Shown in pieces: positions 6,598 to 13,256 of a stretch of DNA of 15,927 nucleotides. This stretch comes from an uncultured Clostridiaceae bacterium. GTDB taxonomy: Bacteria; Bacillota; Clostridia; Lachnospirales; Lachnospiraceae. The translations under genes were made by a program, and so were the position numbers. Position 1 is the first letter of the stretch. Each line of letters starts with the position of its first letter. Below the pieces are notes generated by a model. The model did not search any database. It saw only the letters and a program-made list of their open reading frames with translations, and had not been told where the DNA came from. The stretch is from the NCBI GenBank assembly GCA_902477765.1, contig CABSIM010000049.1, positions 1 through 15,927 of the forward strand. Direction: 5' to 3'.

Positions 6598-9357
6598 TTA
6601 TTCTTCCTCCGTCTTTCCCTGCGGTTCTTTTCCAAGTCTCATTTTCTCCAGATATTCCGCCACTTCCCCATCGGCATGGGACAGAAGATAATTTTTCCCG
6701 GAGCCGGTGCGCCGTTCTTTTTCTTCTGCAATTTCCCGGTCTGCCCTGCGGATTTCTTCCAGCAGGTCTGAAGCCGACATCAGAAGACATCCCTGTCCGC
6801 GGATAATCAGCTGCTCCAGTCCGTCAGACGTGGCAACCGTCACCCGGTACCTGGAGCCGATCCGATGGGCCAGTTTTTCTATATACTGATCGGCAGTCTC
6901 CGCCTCTTTTGTATATACCACATGAATATTGTGGTATCGGATGGCTTCCCCGGTATTTCCCGTTACTTTATACGCGTCAAAAACCACAATCAGGATACAT
7001 TTCCTGAATCCCTGATAATTGCAGAGAATGTCCATAAGCTTATATCTGGCTCCGTCGATGCTGACCTGGGCCAGTTTTTTCAGTTCTTCCCATGCAAAAA
7101 TAATGTTGTAGCCGTCCACCAGCAGATATTCTTCCTCCGGCTCGCGCTCTTCTTTCTGCACTTTTCTTCCCGTGGTGCCTGCGGCCGCACGGATCACACG
7201 CCGTTCTGTGCCTCCCTGGGGTCCTGCCTTTTTTCTCTCTCCGAATCTCCGCACAAAAATTTCTTCCAGTTCCCTGTCAGACTCGTATGCGGAACGGTAT
7301 CCGTTCCCTGTCCGTGCAGAACCTGACGGAATGTTTTCCTTTATTTCCCGTCCTTCTTCCGGAGCCGGTACAGAATGTCCGGCTTCAAAAAGGTCCGGCC
7401 GGATCCTCCGCAGAGGACTTTCCACATGCATATGGGCCTTGACCTCATTCCATGGTACCACATATCCGGCTCCATGGGAGCAGAATACCGAGCCCGCAGG
7501 ATCCTGCAGATCATTTTCAAAATCATATCCCATGGCTTCCACGACTTCCTGCTCGTTATGACAGGGCTCATATCCCTTTACCCTGCAGGAAAATCTGCCT
7601 CTTCCGCGGGTATAGGAAACCACTTCCCTCTGGTACCCGCGCATGGATGCCACCGGCGCGCTTCCTTCCAGAACCGCCATATCATTTTCCTGACGGGGCT
7701 GTCCGAAATTCCCGTACATCCGTTCAATATCCGCCATGGCGCGGCCCAGGGATTCCGCCGGTATTTCCAGGCGGAACTCATACCAGGGTTCCAGAAGCCG
7801 GCAGCCGGCTTCCTTAAGTCCCTGTCTTACTGCCCGGTAAGTGGCCTGGCGGAAATCACCGCCTTCCGTATGTTTGACATGCGCTCTTCCGGCAATCAGC
7901 GTGATTTTTACATCAGTAAGTTCCGACCCTGTCAGAACCCCGCGGTAGGCTTTTTCTTCCAGATGAGTCAGAATCAGCCTCTGCCAGTTTTTGTCCAGCA
8001 TGTCCTCGCTGCAGTCCTTTGCTGTCTGAATTCCGGTTCCCGGTTCTCCCGGCTCCATCAGAAGATGAACTTCGGCATAATGGCGGAGAGGCTCAAAATG
8101 TCCCACTCCCTCCACCGGCCCTGCAATGGTTTCCTTATATACGATACTGCCTGCTCCGAATTCCACGTCAACGCCGTACCGGTCTGCAATCTGGCTTTTC
8201 AGGACTTCCATCTGCACATCGCCCATGACCTGGATCTGGATTTCCCCGTGGACATCATCCCAGACAACACGCAGCATCGGCTCTTCTTCCTCCATCTGAC
8301 GGAGAAATGCCAGCATCCTGTGGACGTCGCATCCCTCCGGAAGAATCAGATCATAAGTGAGTACCGGCTCCAGCACCGGATTCCAGCTCTCCGCTTCTGT
8401 GCCCAGTCCCTGCCCGGGCCTGGTGGACAGAGGGCCTGTCACGGCACAGATCATTCCGGCTTCCGCCTCTCCTGCCGGTTCAAACCTGGCCCCGGAATAA
8501 ATGCGGATCTGATTCACTTTTTCTCCTCCCGGCCCTCCCAGGAGTTCTTTTACTTTCAGGCTTCCTCCGGTGATCTTCAGATGGGTAAGACGGTTTCCCT
8601 GATCATCCCTGGAGATTTTAAAGACCCGCGCCCCGAATTGTTCCGGGTACTCCGGACATTCCGCATAGGTCTCAATTCCTTTCAGCAGTTCTTCCACCCC
8701 CGTGAGCTTCAGCGCCGATCCGAAATAGCATGGAAATACCTTTCTGCTGCGGATGCAGGCCCTCAGTTCCCTGTCCGGAATCTTTCCTGTTTCCAGATAG
8801 ATTTCCAGGAGTTTTTCGTCGCACATGGCCAGAGCCTCTGCATTTTCCTCCATATCCGCCCCGAAATCCACACAGTTTTCATGAAGCCGTTTCTTCAGAT
8901 CTTCCATGAGAACGTTTCTGTCTGTTCCCGGCTGATCCATTTTATTGATAAAAAGGAAAACGGGAATCCTGTATTTTTTCAGCAGCCTCCAGAGGGTTTC
9001 CGTATGTCCCTGAACGCCGTCAGCGCCGCTGATCACCAGAATCGCATAATCCAGAACCTGAAGTGTTCTTTCCATTTCTGCCGAAAAATCCACATGTCCC
9101 GGGGTGTCCAGAAGAGTCACCGACAGATCCCCCAGGCGGAAAACCGCCTGCTTGGAAAAGATCGTAATCCCCCGTTCCCGTTCCAGCCGGTAAGTATCCA
9201 GAAACGTATCTTTGTTGTCCACACGGCCGCACCGGCGGATCACCCCTGTCTGAAAAAGGATTCCTTCTGACAGCGTTGTTTTTCCCGCATCCACATGGGC
9301 CAGCAGGCCAGCACAAATATGATTTCCGTGTTTCTTTTTTTCCGCCTGTCCGCCCAT
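6598..9357 (-). CDS. Tet(M)-like ribosomal GTPase fused to a C-terminal YacP/Rae1-type NYN nuclease
   Basis: The 919-residue protein joins two machines. Residues 1 to about 660 form an EF-G-like GTPase of the Tet(M)/Tet(O) ribosomal protection type: AHVDAGKT (20-27), RGITI (62-66), DTPGH (84-88), NKMD (138-141), then domains II-V. The segment aligned to the Tet(M) decoding-centre loop reads VKHTEGGDFRQAT (494-506) instead of YSPVSTPADFR, so tetracycline resistance is not assured. After a charged linker (about 660-742), residues 744-880 match B. subtilis YacP/Rae1 almost throughout: YLLVDGYN, VVFDAYKV, TKEAETADQYIEKLAH, VATSD, GQGCLLMSASDLLEEI, with acidic residues Asp748, Asp794, Asp823 and Asp845. 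Rae1 cleaves mRNA in the ribosomal A site. The ATG at 9357 has AGGAGGAGG 8 nt upstream; an in-frame ATG at 9384 lies before that site and is unlikely. It is last in a six-gene run and has its own promoter. Confidence 0.93.
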   Translation of the reverse strand: MGGQAEKKKHGNHICAGLLAHVDAGKTTLSEGILFQTGVIRRCGRVDNKDTFLDTYRLERERGITIFSKQAVFRLGDLSVTLLDTPGHVDFSAEMERTLQVLDYAILVISGADGVQGHTETLWRLLKKYRIPVFLFINKMDQPGTDRNVLMEDLKKRLHENCVDFGADMEENAEALAMCDEKLLEIYLETGKIPDRELRACIRSRKVFPCYFGSALKLTGVEELLKGIETYAECPEYPEQFGARVFKISRDDQGNRLTHLKITGGSLKVKELLGGPGGEKVNQIRIYSGARFEPAGEAEAGMICAVTGPLSTRPGQGLGTEAESWNPVLEPVLTYDLILPEGCDVHRMLAFLRQMEEEEPMLRVVWDDVHGEIQIQVMGDVQMEVLKSQIADRYGVDVEFGAGSIVYKETIAGPVEGVGHFEPLRHYAEVHLLMEPGEPGTGIQTAKDCSEDMLDKNWQRLILTHLEEKAYRGVLTGSELTDVKITLIAGRAHVKHTEGGDFRQATYRAVRQGLKEAGCRLLEPWYEFRLEIPAESLGRAMADIERMYGNFGQPRQENDMAVLEGSAPVASMRGYQREVVSYTRGRGRFSCRVKGYEPCHNEQEVVEAMGYDFENDLQDPAGSVFCSHGAGYVVPWNEVKAHMHVESPLRRIRPDLFEAGHSVPAPEEGREIKENIPSGSARTGNGYRSAYESDRELEEIFVRRFGERKKAGPQGGTERRVIRAAAGTTGRKVQKEEREPEEEYLLVDGYNIIFAWEELKKLAQVSIDGARYKLMDILCNYQGFRKCILIVVFDAYKVTGNTGEAIRYHNIHVVYTKEAETADQYIEKLAHRIGSRYRVTVATSDGLEQLIIRGQGCLLMSASDLLEEIRRADREIAEEKERRTGSGKNYLLSHADGEVAEYLEKMRLGKEPQGKTEEE

Positions 9358-9365
9358 AAAAAATT

Positions 9366-9413
9366 CCTCCTCCTGTGAAAACATGACATCAATCAGTATA
9401 TCACAAGAGGAGG
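9366..9413 (-). promoter_or_regulatory. Inverted repeat spanning the ribosome site and -10 box of the GTPase-Rae1 gene
   Basis: On the plus strand, CCTCCTCCTGTGA (9366-9378) and TCACAAGAGGAGG (9401-9413) are complementary at 12 of 13 positions, the exception being a G-U pair in the RNA. They are 22 nt apart. The lower arm contains the complement of the AGGAGGAGG ribosome site, and the loop contains the -10 box. Read-through RNA from upstream genes would hide the ribosome site; RNA from the internal promoter would lack the pairing arm. Confidence 0.6.
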
Positions 9414-9423
9414 ACTTCGTCGA
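9395..9423 (-). promoter_or_regulatory. Internal promoter of the GTPase-Rae1 gene
   Basis: On the minus strand, TCGACG (9418-9423), 17 nt, and TATACT (9395-9400). The start would be near 9388, about 30 nt before the ATG at 9357. Confidence 0.55.
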
Positions 9424-9459
9424 GATGCGTCACACCCGGGAAATCATTATTTTTCCTGT

Positions 9460-9849
9460 CTAAAAAGCCGCACCGCTGCCGCGCACAAATCCGGTCACCG
9501 GAAATCCGGCCCCGGAAACAGCCTTCCGCAGAAGCTGTTCATCCGGCTCCGTTTTCAGATTTACTTTCACCTGATGATGCTCCAGATCTGCCCGGGCCCA
9601 GACCCCGTCCAGACGGTTCAGCGCATTTTCGGCCCGCCGGGCACACGCGGCACAGACCATGCCGTCCACATTCAGAACCGCTCCATATGGGTAATTGGCC
9701 TTCTTTCTGTCTTTTACCTTTACCTGCTTTTCCGGCCGTTCCCCGCCTCCGCAGCAGCAGCATCCTCCGGAACGGAATCGTTTTATGCAGAATCCTGCGG
9801 CACCCGCGCAGAGCATCAGAAGAACTGCCAAAATTCCATAATCTGCCAT
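9460..9849 (-). CDS. Small membrane protein with Cys-rich stretch and heavy-metal-associated (HMA) domain
   Basis: The 129-residue protein starts with one membrane helix (about 4-22), then a basic turn and a GGCCCCGGG cysteine run (28-36), a charged linker, and a ferredoxin-like HMA domain from about 53 to 125. Its GMVCAACA holds Cys66 and Cys69, the usual Cu(I)/Zn-binding pair. The role is probably metal binding or delivery at the membrane; no P-type ATPase or Feo transporter lies nearby. The TM plus Gly/Cys start resembles FeoB-associated Cys-rich membrane proteins. I chose ATG 9849, with GGGAGG just upstream and a start directly at the helix; a longer frame from 9975 would overlap the capA-like gene and lacks support. 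It lies 86 bp after that gene. Confidence 0.8.
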   Translation of the reverse strand: MADYGILAVLLMLCAGAAGFCIKRFRSGGCCCCGGGERPEKQVKVKDRKKANYPYGAVLNVDGMVCAACARRAENALNRLDGVWARADLEHHQVKVNLKTEPDEQLLRKAVSGAGFPVTGFVRGSGAAF

Positions 9850-9935
9850 TTTTCCTCCCTGTCCGCCATCCGGCACTGATGTCCGGCCGGTCTGTCTCTG
9901 ACTCCCATCTGACTGACCGTTTTCCGTACGGATCG

Positions 9936-11099
9936 CTATTTCACCATTCTCGTATAGCCTGCAGAAGATGTACATGGCAGCATCTCCGTTCTGACTTCTT
10001 CTCCATCCAGCGTAACTTTCAGAAGAGCCGTTTCGGGAATGCTGCTTCCGAACACGAAATTTCCCAGACTGTATACAATGGTTTTTCCCTGATATTCTTC
10101 CATGGGCTGCAGAACATGGGGATGGCTTCCCACCACCAGATCTGCCCCTGCATCAATATATTCATGTCCCATGACCTTCTGGTATTCCCTGGGTGTTGTC
10201 TCCCTTTCCACGCCCCAGTGAACATACACCACCAGATAGTCACAGAGTTCTCTGGCAGCGCGGATGGATTCCACCGCCTGGCGGGAATCATAAGTGGAAA
10301 ATACCCCCGGATGTCCGGCCCCTGCGGCCCAGCTTCCATCCATATAGACTCTGGAAGTTCCCAGAAATCCGATGGTCTTTCCCCCCACTTCGATGGTTTC
10401 CAGCTTTCTGGCCCGCTCCAGATCAGGTCCCGCTCCCACATACCGGATTCCGGCGCTGTCCAGAGCAGTGCAGCTGTCCAGAAGCCCCTCCTGTCCGAAA
10501 TCCAGAATATGATTGTTGGCCATGGTTACAATGTCAATTCCCATCTCATTCATCAGATGCAGGCGGCTCATGGGAAGGCGGAAGGTAAACTGCTTATCCT
10601 GCGCGGCCGTTCCGCGTTCCGTAAAAGGGAATTCCTGATTGACCATGAAAATATCCGCCCGGCTGATCTCATCCCGGATGGCATCATCCAGAACGCCCTG
10701 AATCCCTCCGGCCTTGTCATAGGCATTCAGCACATGATCGGAAAGGTATACATCGCCGCCAAACAGAAGCACAATTTCCTTCTCTTCCTCTTTTTCTTCT
10801 GTTTCTCCGGCTCCGTATCCGGGCCCGATTTCCTCTGTTTCCAGCGCCACTGTTTTCCGTTCTTCTTTTCCGCTCTCCTCTGCAGCTTCCCCTTCCGTAT
10901 CCGGATTGTTTTCTCCCTCCGTTTCTTTTCCCGACGCCGGCTCCGGTGTTTCTTCCTCTGGACCAGATGCGGATGCCGGCTCCCACTGTTCATAACCTGT
11001 TTCTCCCATGGCGAGCATCCATCCGGCCGTGCCCACAAGAACAAGCAGAAGGATCACCAGTCCTCCTATCAGCAGTTTTCTTCCTGTTCCCCGTCTCAT
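9936..11099 (-). CDS. CapA-family protein, membrane-anchored (PGA_cap metallophosphoesterase-like)
   Basis: The 387-residue protein has a basic start, one membrane helix (9-31), a long Glu/Pro/Gly-rich acidic spacer (about 33-107) and an extracytoplasmic CapA domain. The domain motifs are intact: GGDVYLSD (114-121), NQEFPF (154-159), ANNH (194-197), HWG (294-296), GSHPH (324-328) and SLGNF (344-348). CapA of Bacillus anthracis takes part in poly-gamma-glutamate capsule export, but most members in gut Clostridia occur without capB/capC, as here, and their substrate is unknown. The acidic spacer probably carries the domain through the cell wall. The ATG at 11099 has GGAGGAGA about 4 nt upstream. 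It lies 76 bp after the SDR gene. Confidence 0.88.
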   Translation of the reverse strand: MRRGTGRKLLIGGLVILLLVLVGTAGWMLAMGETGYEQWEPASASGPEEETPEPASGKETEGENNPDTEGEAAEESGKEERKTVALETEEIGPGYGAGETEEKEEEKEIVLLFGGDVYLSDHVLNAYDKAGGIQGVLDDAIRDEISRADIFMVNQEFPFTERGTAAQDKQFTFRLPMSRLHLMNEMGIDIVTMANNHILDFGQEGLLDSCTALDSAGIRYVGAGPDLERARKLETIEVGGKTIGFLGTSRVYMDGSWAAGAGHPGVFSTYDSRQAVESIRAARELCDYLVVYVHWGVERETTPREYQKVMGHEYIDAGADLVVGSHPHVLQPMEEYQGKTIVYSLGNFVFGSSIPETALLKVTLDGEEVRTEMLPCTSSAGYTRMVK

Positions 11100-11127
11100 G
11101 ACTCTCCTCCATCCTTATTCTGTGAAA

Positions 11128-11146
11128 GGCCTGCCTTCTGCAGGCC
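11128..11146 (-). promoter_or_regulatory. Intergenic hairpin between the SDR and CapA-like genes
   Basis: GGCCTGC (11128-11134) pairs with GCAGGCC (11140-11146), loop of 5 nt. On the minus strand only TTT follows, so it is at best a weak terminator. It may instead be an RNA stability or processing element within the operon. Confidence 0.4.
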
Positions 11147-11175
11147 GTCCGGTCTGCTTCCCGGTGTTTTCCGAA

Positions 11176-11934
11176 TTACTGCAGACTCCATCCCCATTCT
11201 CCGTGATAAATCATCTGCCTGGTCATTCCGCCGTCAATGCAGATATTCTCCCCGGTAATGAATCCCGCCTTGTCCGAGCAGAGATACAGGACCATACTGG
11301 CAATATCTTTTCTGCATCCCACCCGTCCTGCCGGCTGCTGCACCGCGTCCGGTCCATGCCAGACAGCATCTTCCGTATCGATCCAGCCCGGTGATATGGA
11401 GTTAACCCGTACCCGTCCGCCGAGACTTACCGCCAGCGCATGAGTCAGTGCGGAAATACCTCCTTTGGCCGCCGAATAGCTTTCCGTCTGCGGCTGGCTC
11501 ATCCGGTCCCTGGAGCTGGAAATATTTACAATGGAAGCCCCTTCCGCAAAATACGGAAGAAACAGCTTTGCCAGGTAAAACGGCGCTGCAACTCCCACCG
11601 CCAGGGCATTCTGAAATTCTTCATATGAGCATTCACAGATTCCTTTCATCAGGGGAGCTGCATTGTTGATAAGATAATCCACATGTCCGTACCGGCTGAT
11701 CACATGCCTGGCGAACGCCTCCAGCACTGCCGGATCTGCCAGATCTCCCACATAATGGTCTCCCTCCCGGATGTCGATAACGGCACAGGTCACTCCTGCC
11801 TTCCGGAATTCTTCCACAATACAGGCTCCGATGCCATGCGCTCCGCCTGTGACCACCGCGATTTTCTCCGCTTCCTTTTCTGTTTTTTCCATTTTTCTTT
11901 TCCCGCTTTTCTTCATTGTTTCTGTATTTTTCAT
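11176..11934 (-). CDS. Short-chain dehydrogenase/reductase (SDR) family oxidoreductase
   Basis: This is a classical SDR with a Rossmann fold using NAD(P)H. The cofactor motif TGGAHGIG (29-36), the NNAA structural motif (90-93), the catalytic Ser in NISSS (138-141), the YSAAK pair Tyr153/Lys157, and the SPGWIDTE and ICIDGGM C-terminal motifs are all present. Asp54 (VIDIR) at the end of the second strand favours NAD over NADP. The substrate is unknown. At 252 residues it is slightly long because of a Lys/Glu-rich N-terminal extension. The ATG at 11934 has no good ribosome site; the Met at 11892 (residue 15) would give a more usual SDR start. It follows the TIGR04076-type gene by 92 bp in the same run. 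Confidence 0.9.
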   Translation of the reverse strand: MKNTETMKKSGKRKMEKTEKEAEKIAVVTGGAHGIGACIVEEFRKAGVTCAVIDIREGDHYVGDLADPAVLEAFARHVISRYGHVDYLINNAAPLMKGICECSYEEFQNALAVGVAAPFYLAKLFLPYFAEGASIVNISSSRDRMSQPQTESYSAAKGGISALTHALAVSLGGRVRVNSISPGWIDTEDAVWHGPDAVQQPAGRVGCRKDIASMVLYLCSDKAGFITGENICIDGGMTRQMIYHGEWGWSLQ

Positions 11935-11955
11935 TTGTCTGTACTTTTCTGACCT

Positions 11956-12019
11956 GTCCCGGCCGGCAGTTATTTTTTCACCGGTTCCCGACAGAAGAAA
12001 CCGTCAGGTCCCGGCCGGC
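11956..12019. repeat. 12-bp direct repeat GTCCCGGCCGGC upstream of the SDR gene
   Basis: The same 12 bases occur at 11956-11967 and 12008-12019, 52 bp apart, in the gap between the SDR and TIGR04076-type genes. Each contains the palindrome CCGGCCGG in part. They could be regulator half-sites or chance in a GC-rich gap. Confidence 0.4.
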
Positions 12020-12026
12020 TCCGGTT

Positions 12027-12344
12027 TCAGCCTTCCTCTTCCCGCTCGTCCACTTCTATATAAAAGCTCACCGGCCTGAATCCGTCGTTGCAGGAAATCA
12101 TGGCGGATCTGGGGTTTTTCATCCATCCGTCATAAAAATTCTCTCCGCCGTGGGCCAGGGTCATGACAAACGGGGACATGCTCTCCCAGGCACTTTCACA
12201 CATTCCTTCCGGCCTTTCCCATCCATTGGCAAAAAATACCTGCCCTTCGCGGATTTCACATGCATGTTCCATGGGATTTTCGTATTTCTCCATCAGATCC
12301 CTGTATTCCGCTTTGCGGACTGCCGTAATTCTGATTTTTCTCAT
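12027..12344 (-). CDS. TIGR04076 family small protein
   Basis: This 105-residue protein resembles the TIGR04076 family of small proteins of unknown function. It begins with a beta strand, KIRITAVRK, and continues with GQVFFANGWERPEGMCESAW, SPFVMTLAHGG and a C-terminal MISCNDGFRPVSFYIE, with conserved Cys, Gly and Pro positions. No catalytic motif, signal peptide or membrane segment is seen. The start at 12344 has GGAGG 6 nt upstream; an ATG at 12365 overlaps the methyltransferase stop (ATGA) but lacks its own site. It is 17 bp downstream of the methyltransferase gene, so it is certainly co-transcribed with it. Confidence 0.82.
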   Translation of the reverse strand: MRKIRITAVRKAEYRDLMEKYENPMEHACEIREGQVFFANGWERPEGMCESAWESMSPFVMTLAHGGENFYDGWMKNPRSAMISCNDGFRPVSFYIEVDEREEEG

Positions 12345-12361
12345 TGCTTTCCTCCCGGTTT

Positions 12362-12979
12362 TCATGACATTTCAAAAACTGCAATACACTCCCGGCTGTC
12401 TCCGCCCGGAAACAGATCCCTGCAGTCAACTGTCTCCAGCAGCGTCAGACTGTCCAGAGCCGTCAGATATGACAGGTACTCCTCCGACGGGTAATAAAAA
12501 AACAGAAGTATTTTTCGGGGACATCTCTGCAGAGACTCCTGAATTCTCATCATGACCTTCTCCAGAAGTTCTATGGAAAACGGATTAAAAAAATAGCACC
12601 GGTCCACTTCCTCCGGAACCGGGTATGTTTCCGCCGGAATTTCCACAAACTCCGTTTTTCTTCCTGACACCGCCGTCCTTCGGTTTTCTTCTGCGCTGCG
12701 CCACAGTTTTCTGTCATATTCCACACCAATGGACCGGCATCCGGTTTCATGGGAAAGGTAAAAACTGACACGTCCCTTGCCGCATCCGTAATCCAGCAGA
12801 ACATGCTTTTTCCCCATATAAGGACTGGAGGCCAGCCTCTCCAGAATACAGTACGGCGTGGGCTCATAAGGGTAACGGAATCTGTCCGCGCCCGAATCAT
12901 CCCGCCCGGAAGTTCTGATCCTCAGCAGCCTGTCCCACTGCCGCTCCCTGTTTTCTGCCTCCCCGGCTTTCCTTCCCAT
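12362..12979 (-). CDS. Class I SAM-dependent methyltransferase
   Basis: The 205-residue protein has the glycine-rich SAM-binding motif LLDYGCGKG (61-69), an acidic post-I strand end in GVEYD (85-89), and a FFNPFS motif (130-135) in the motif IV position, resembling the NPP(Y/F) loop of N-methyltransferases. The core is a typical seven-strand Rossmann-like fold. The methyl acceptor cannot be told. I start it at ATG 12979, preceded by AAGGGAG 5 nt upstream; a longer frame from 13090 would begin upstream of the likely transcription start. It is the first gene of the minus-strand run leading to the GTPase-Rae1 gene, followed 17 bp later by the TIGR04076-type gene. Confidence 0.85.
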   Translation of the reverse strand: MGRKAGEAENRERQWDRLLRIRTSGRDDSGADRFRYPYEPTPYCILERLASSPYMGKKHVLLDYGCGKGRVSFYLSHETGCRSIGVEYDRKLWRSAEENRRTAVSGRKTEFVEIPAETYPVPEEVDRCYFFNPFSIELLEKVMMRIQESLQRCPRKILLFFYYPSEEYLSYLTALDSLTLLETVDCRDLFPGGDSRECIAVFEMS

Positions 12980-13046
12980 GGTCTCTCCCTTCCTGTTCCG
13001 CTGCCGCCGGCCGGATCCCGGCATTCTTTTTTCTGTGCTGATGCTA

Positions 13047-13075
13047 ATTGTACCATGTAATGAAGGCAAAGTCCA
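13047..13075 (-). promoter_or_regulatory. Promoter of the methyltransferase operon
   Basis: On the minus strand, TGGACT (13070-13075), 17 nt, then TACAAT (13047-13052). The start would be near 13040, leaving a leader of about 60 nt with a small GCCGG/CCGGC stem. Confidence 0.55.
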
Positions 13076-13151
13076 CCGGGAACCGGCCATCCCTTCTTCC
13101 GGACAGTCCGGCTCTCTTCCCGGACAGCAGACGCTCCGGGACAGGATGCAA

Positions 13152-13187
13152 AAAGGGCACCTTCCCGGATCCGGGAAAGTGCCCTTT
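13152..13187 (-). terminator. Intrinsic terminator of greA-lysS
   Basis: AAAGGGCAC (13152-13160) pairs with GTGCCCTTT (13179-13187), and inside it TTCCCGG with CCGGGAA after one mismatch. On the minus strand the stem is followed by TTTTT in all (GTGCCCTTTTTGC). It lies about 70 nt after the lysS stop and isolates it from the methyltransferase operon. Confidence 0.88.
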
Positions 13188-13256
13188 CAGAATTTACAGT
13201 TAACGTCCCGGGGCAGTCTGCCGTTTCAGGCGGTTTCATTCTGCCCCCTCTGGCTC

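Noticed and set aside
6509..6600. Protein-like tail CCRKYLNEKKFKDLYPVI in another minus frame just after the GTPase-Rae1 stop
   Set aside because: It has no start of its own and only a frameshift would join it to the gene, whose Rae1 domain is already complete; it may be a decayed remnant but cannot be supported.
7375..9270. 631-codon plus-strand frame opposite the GTPase-Rae1 gene
   Set aside because: Long only because stop codons are rare opposite a GC-rich gene; no domain is visible and the minus-strand gene is unmistakable.
9687..11258. 523-codon plus-strand frame opposite the HMA and CapA-like genes
   Set aside because: It spans two real minus-strand genes and their gap and shows no recognisable domain.
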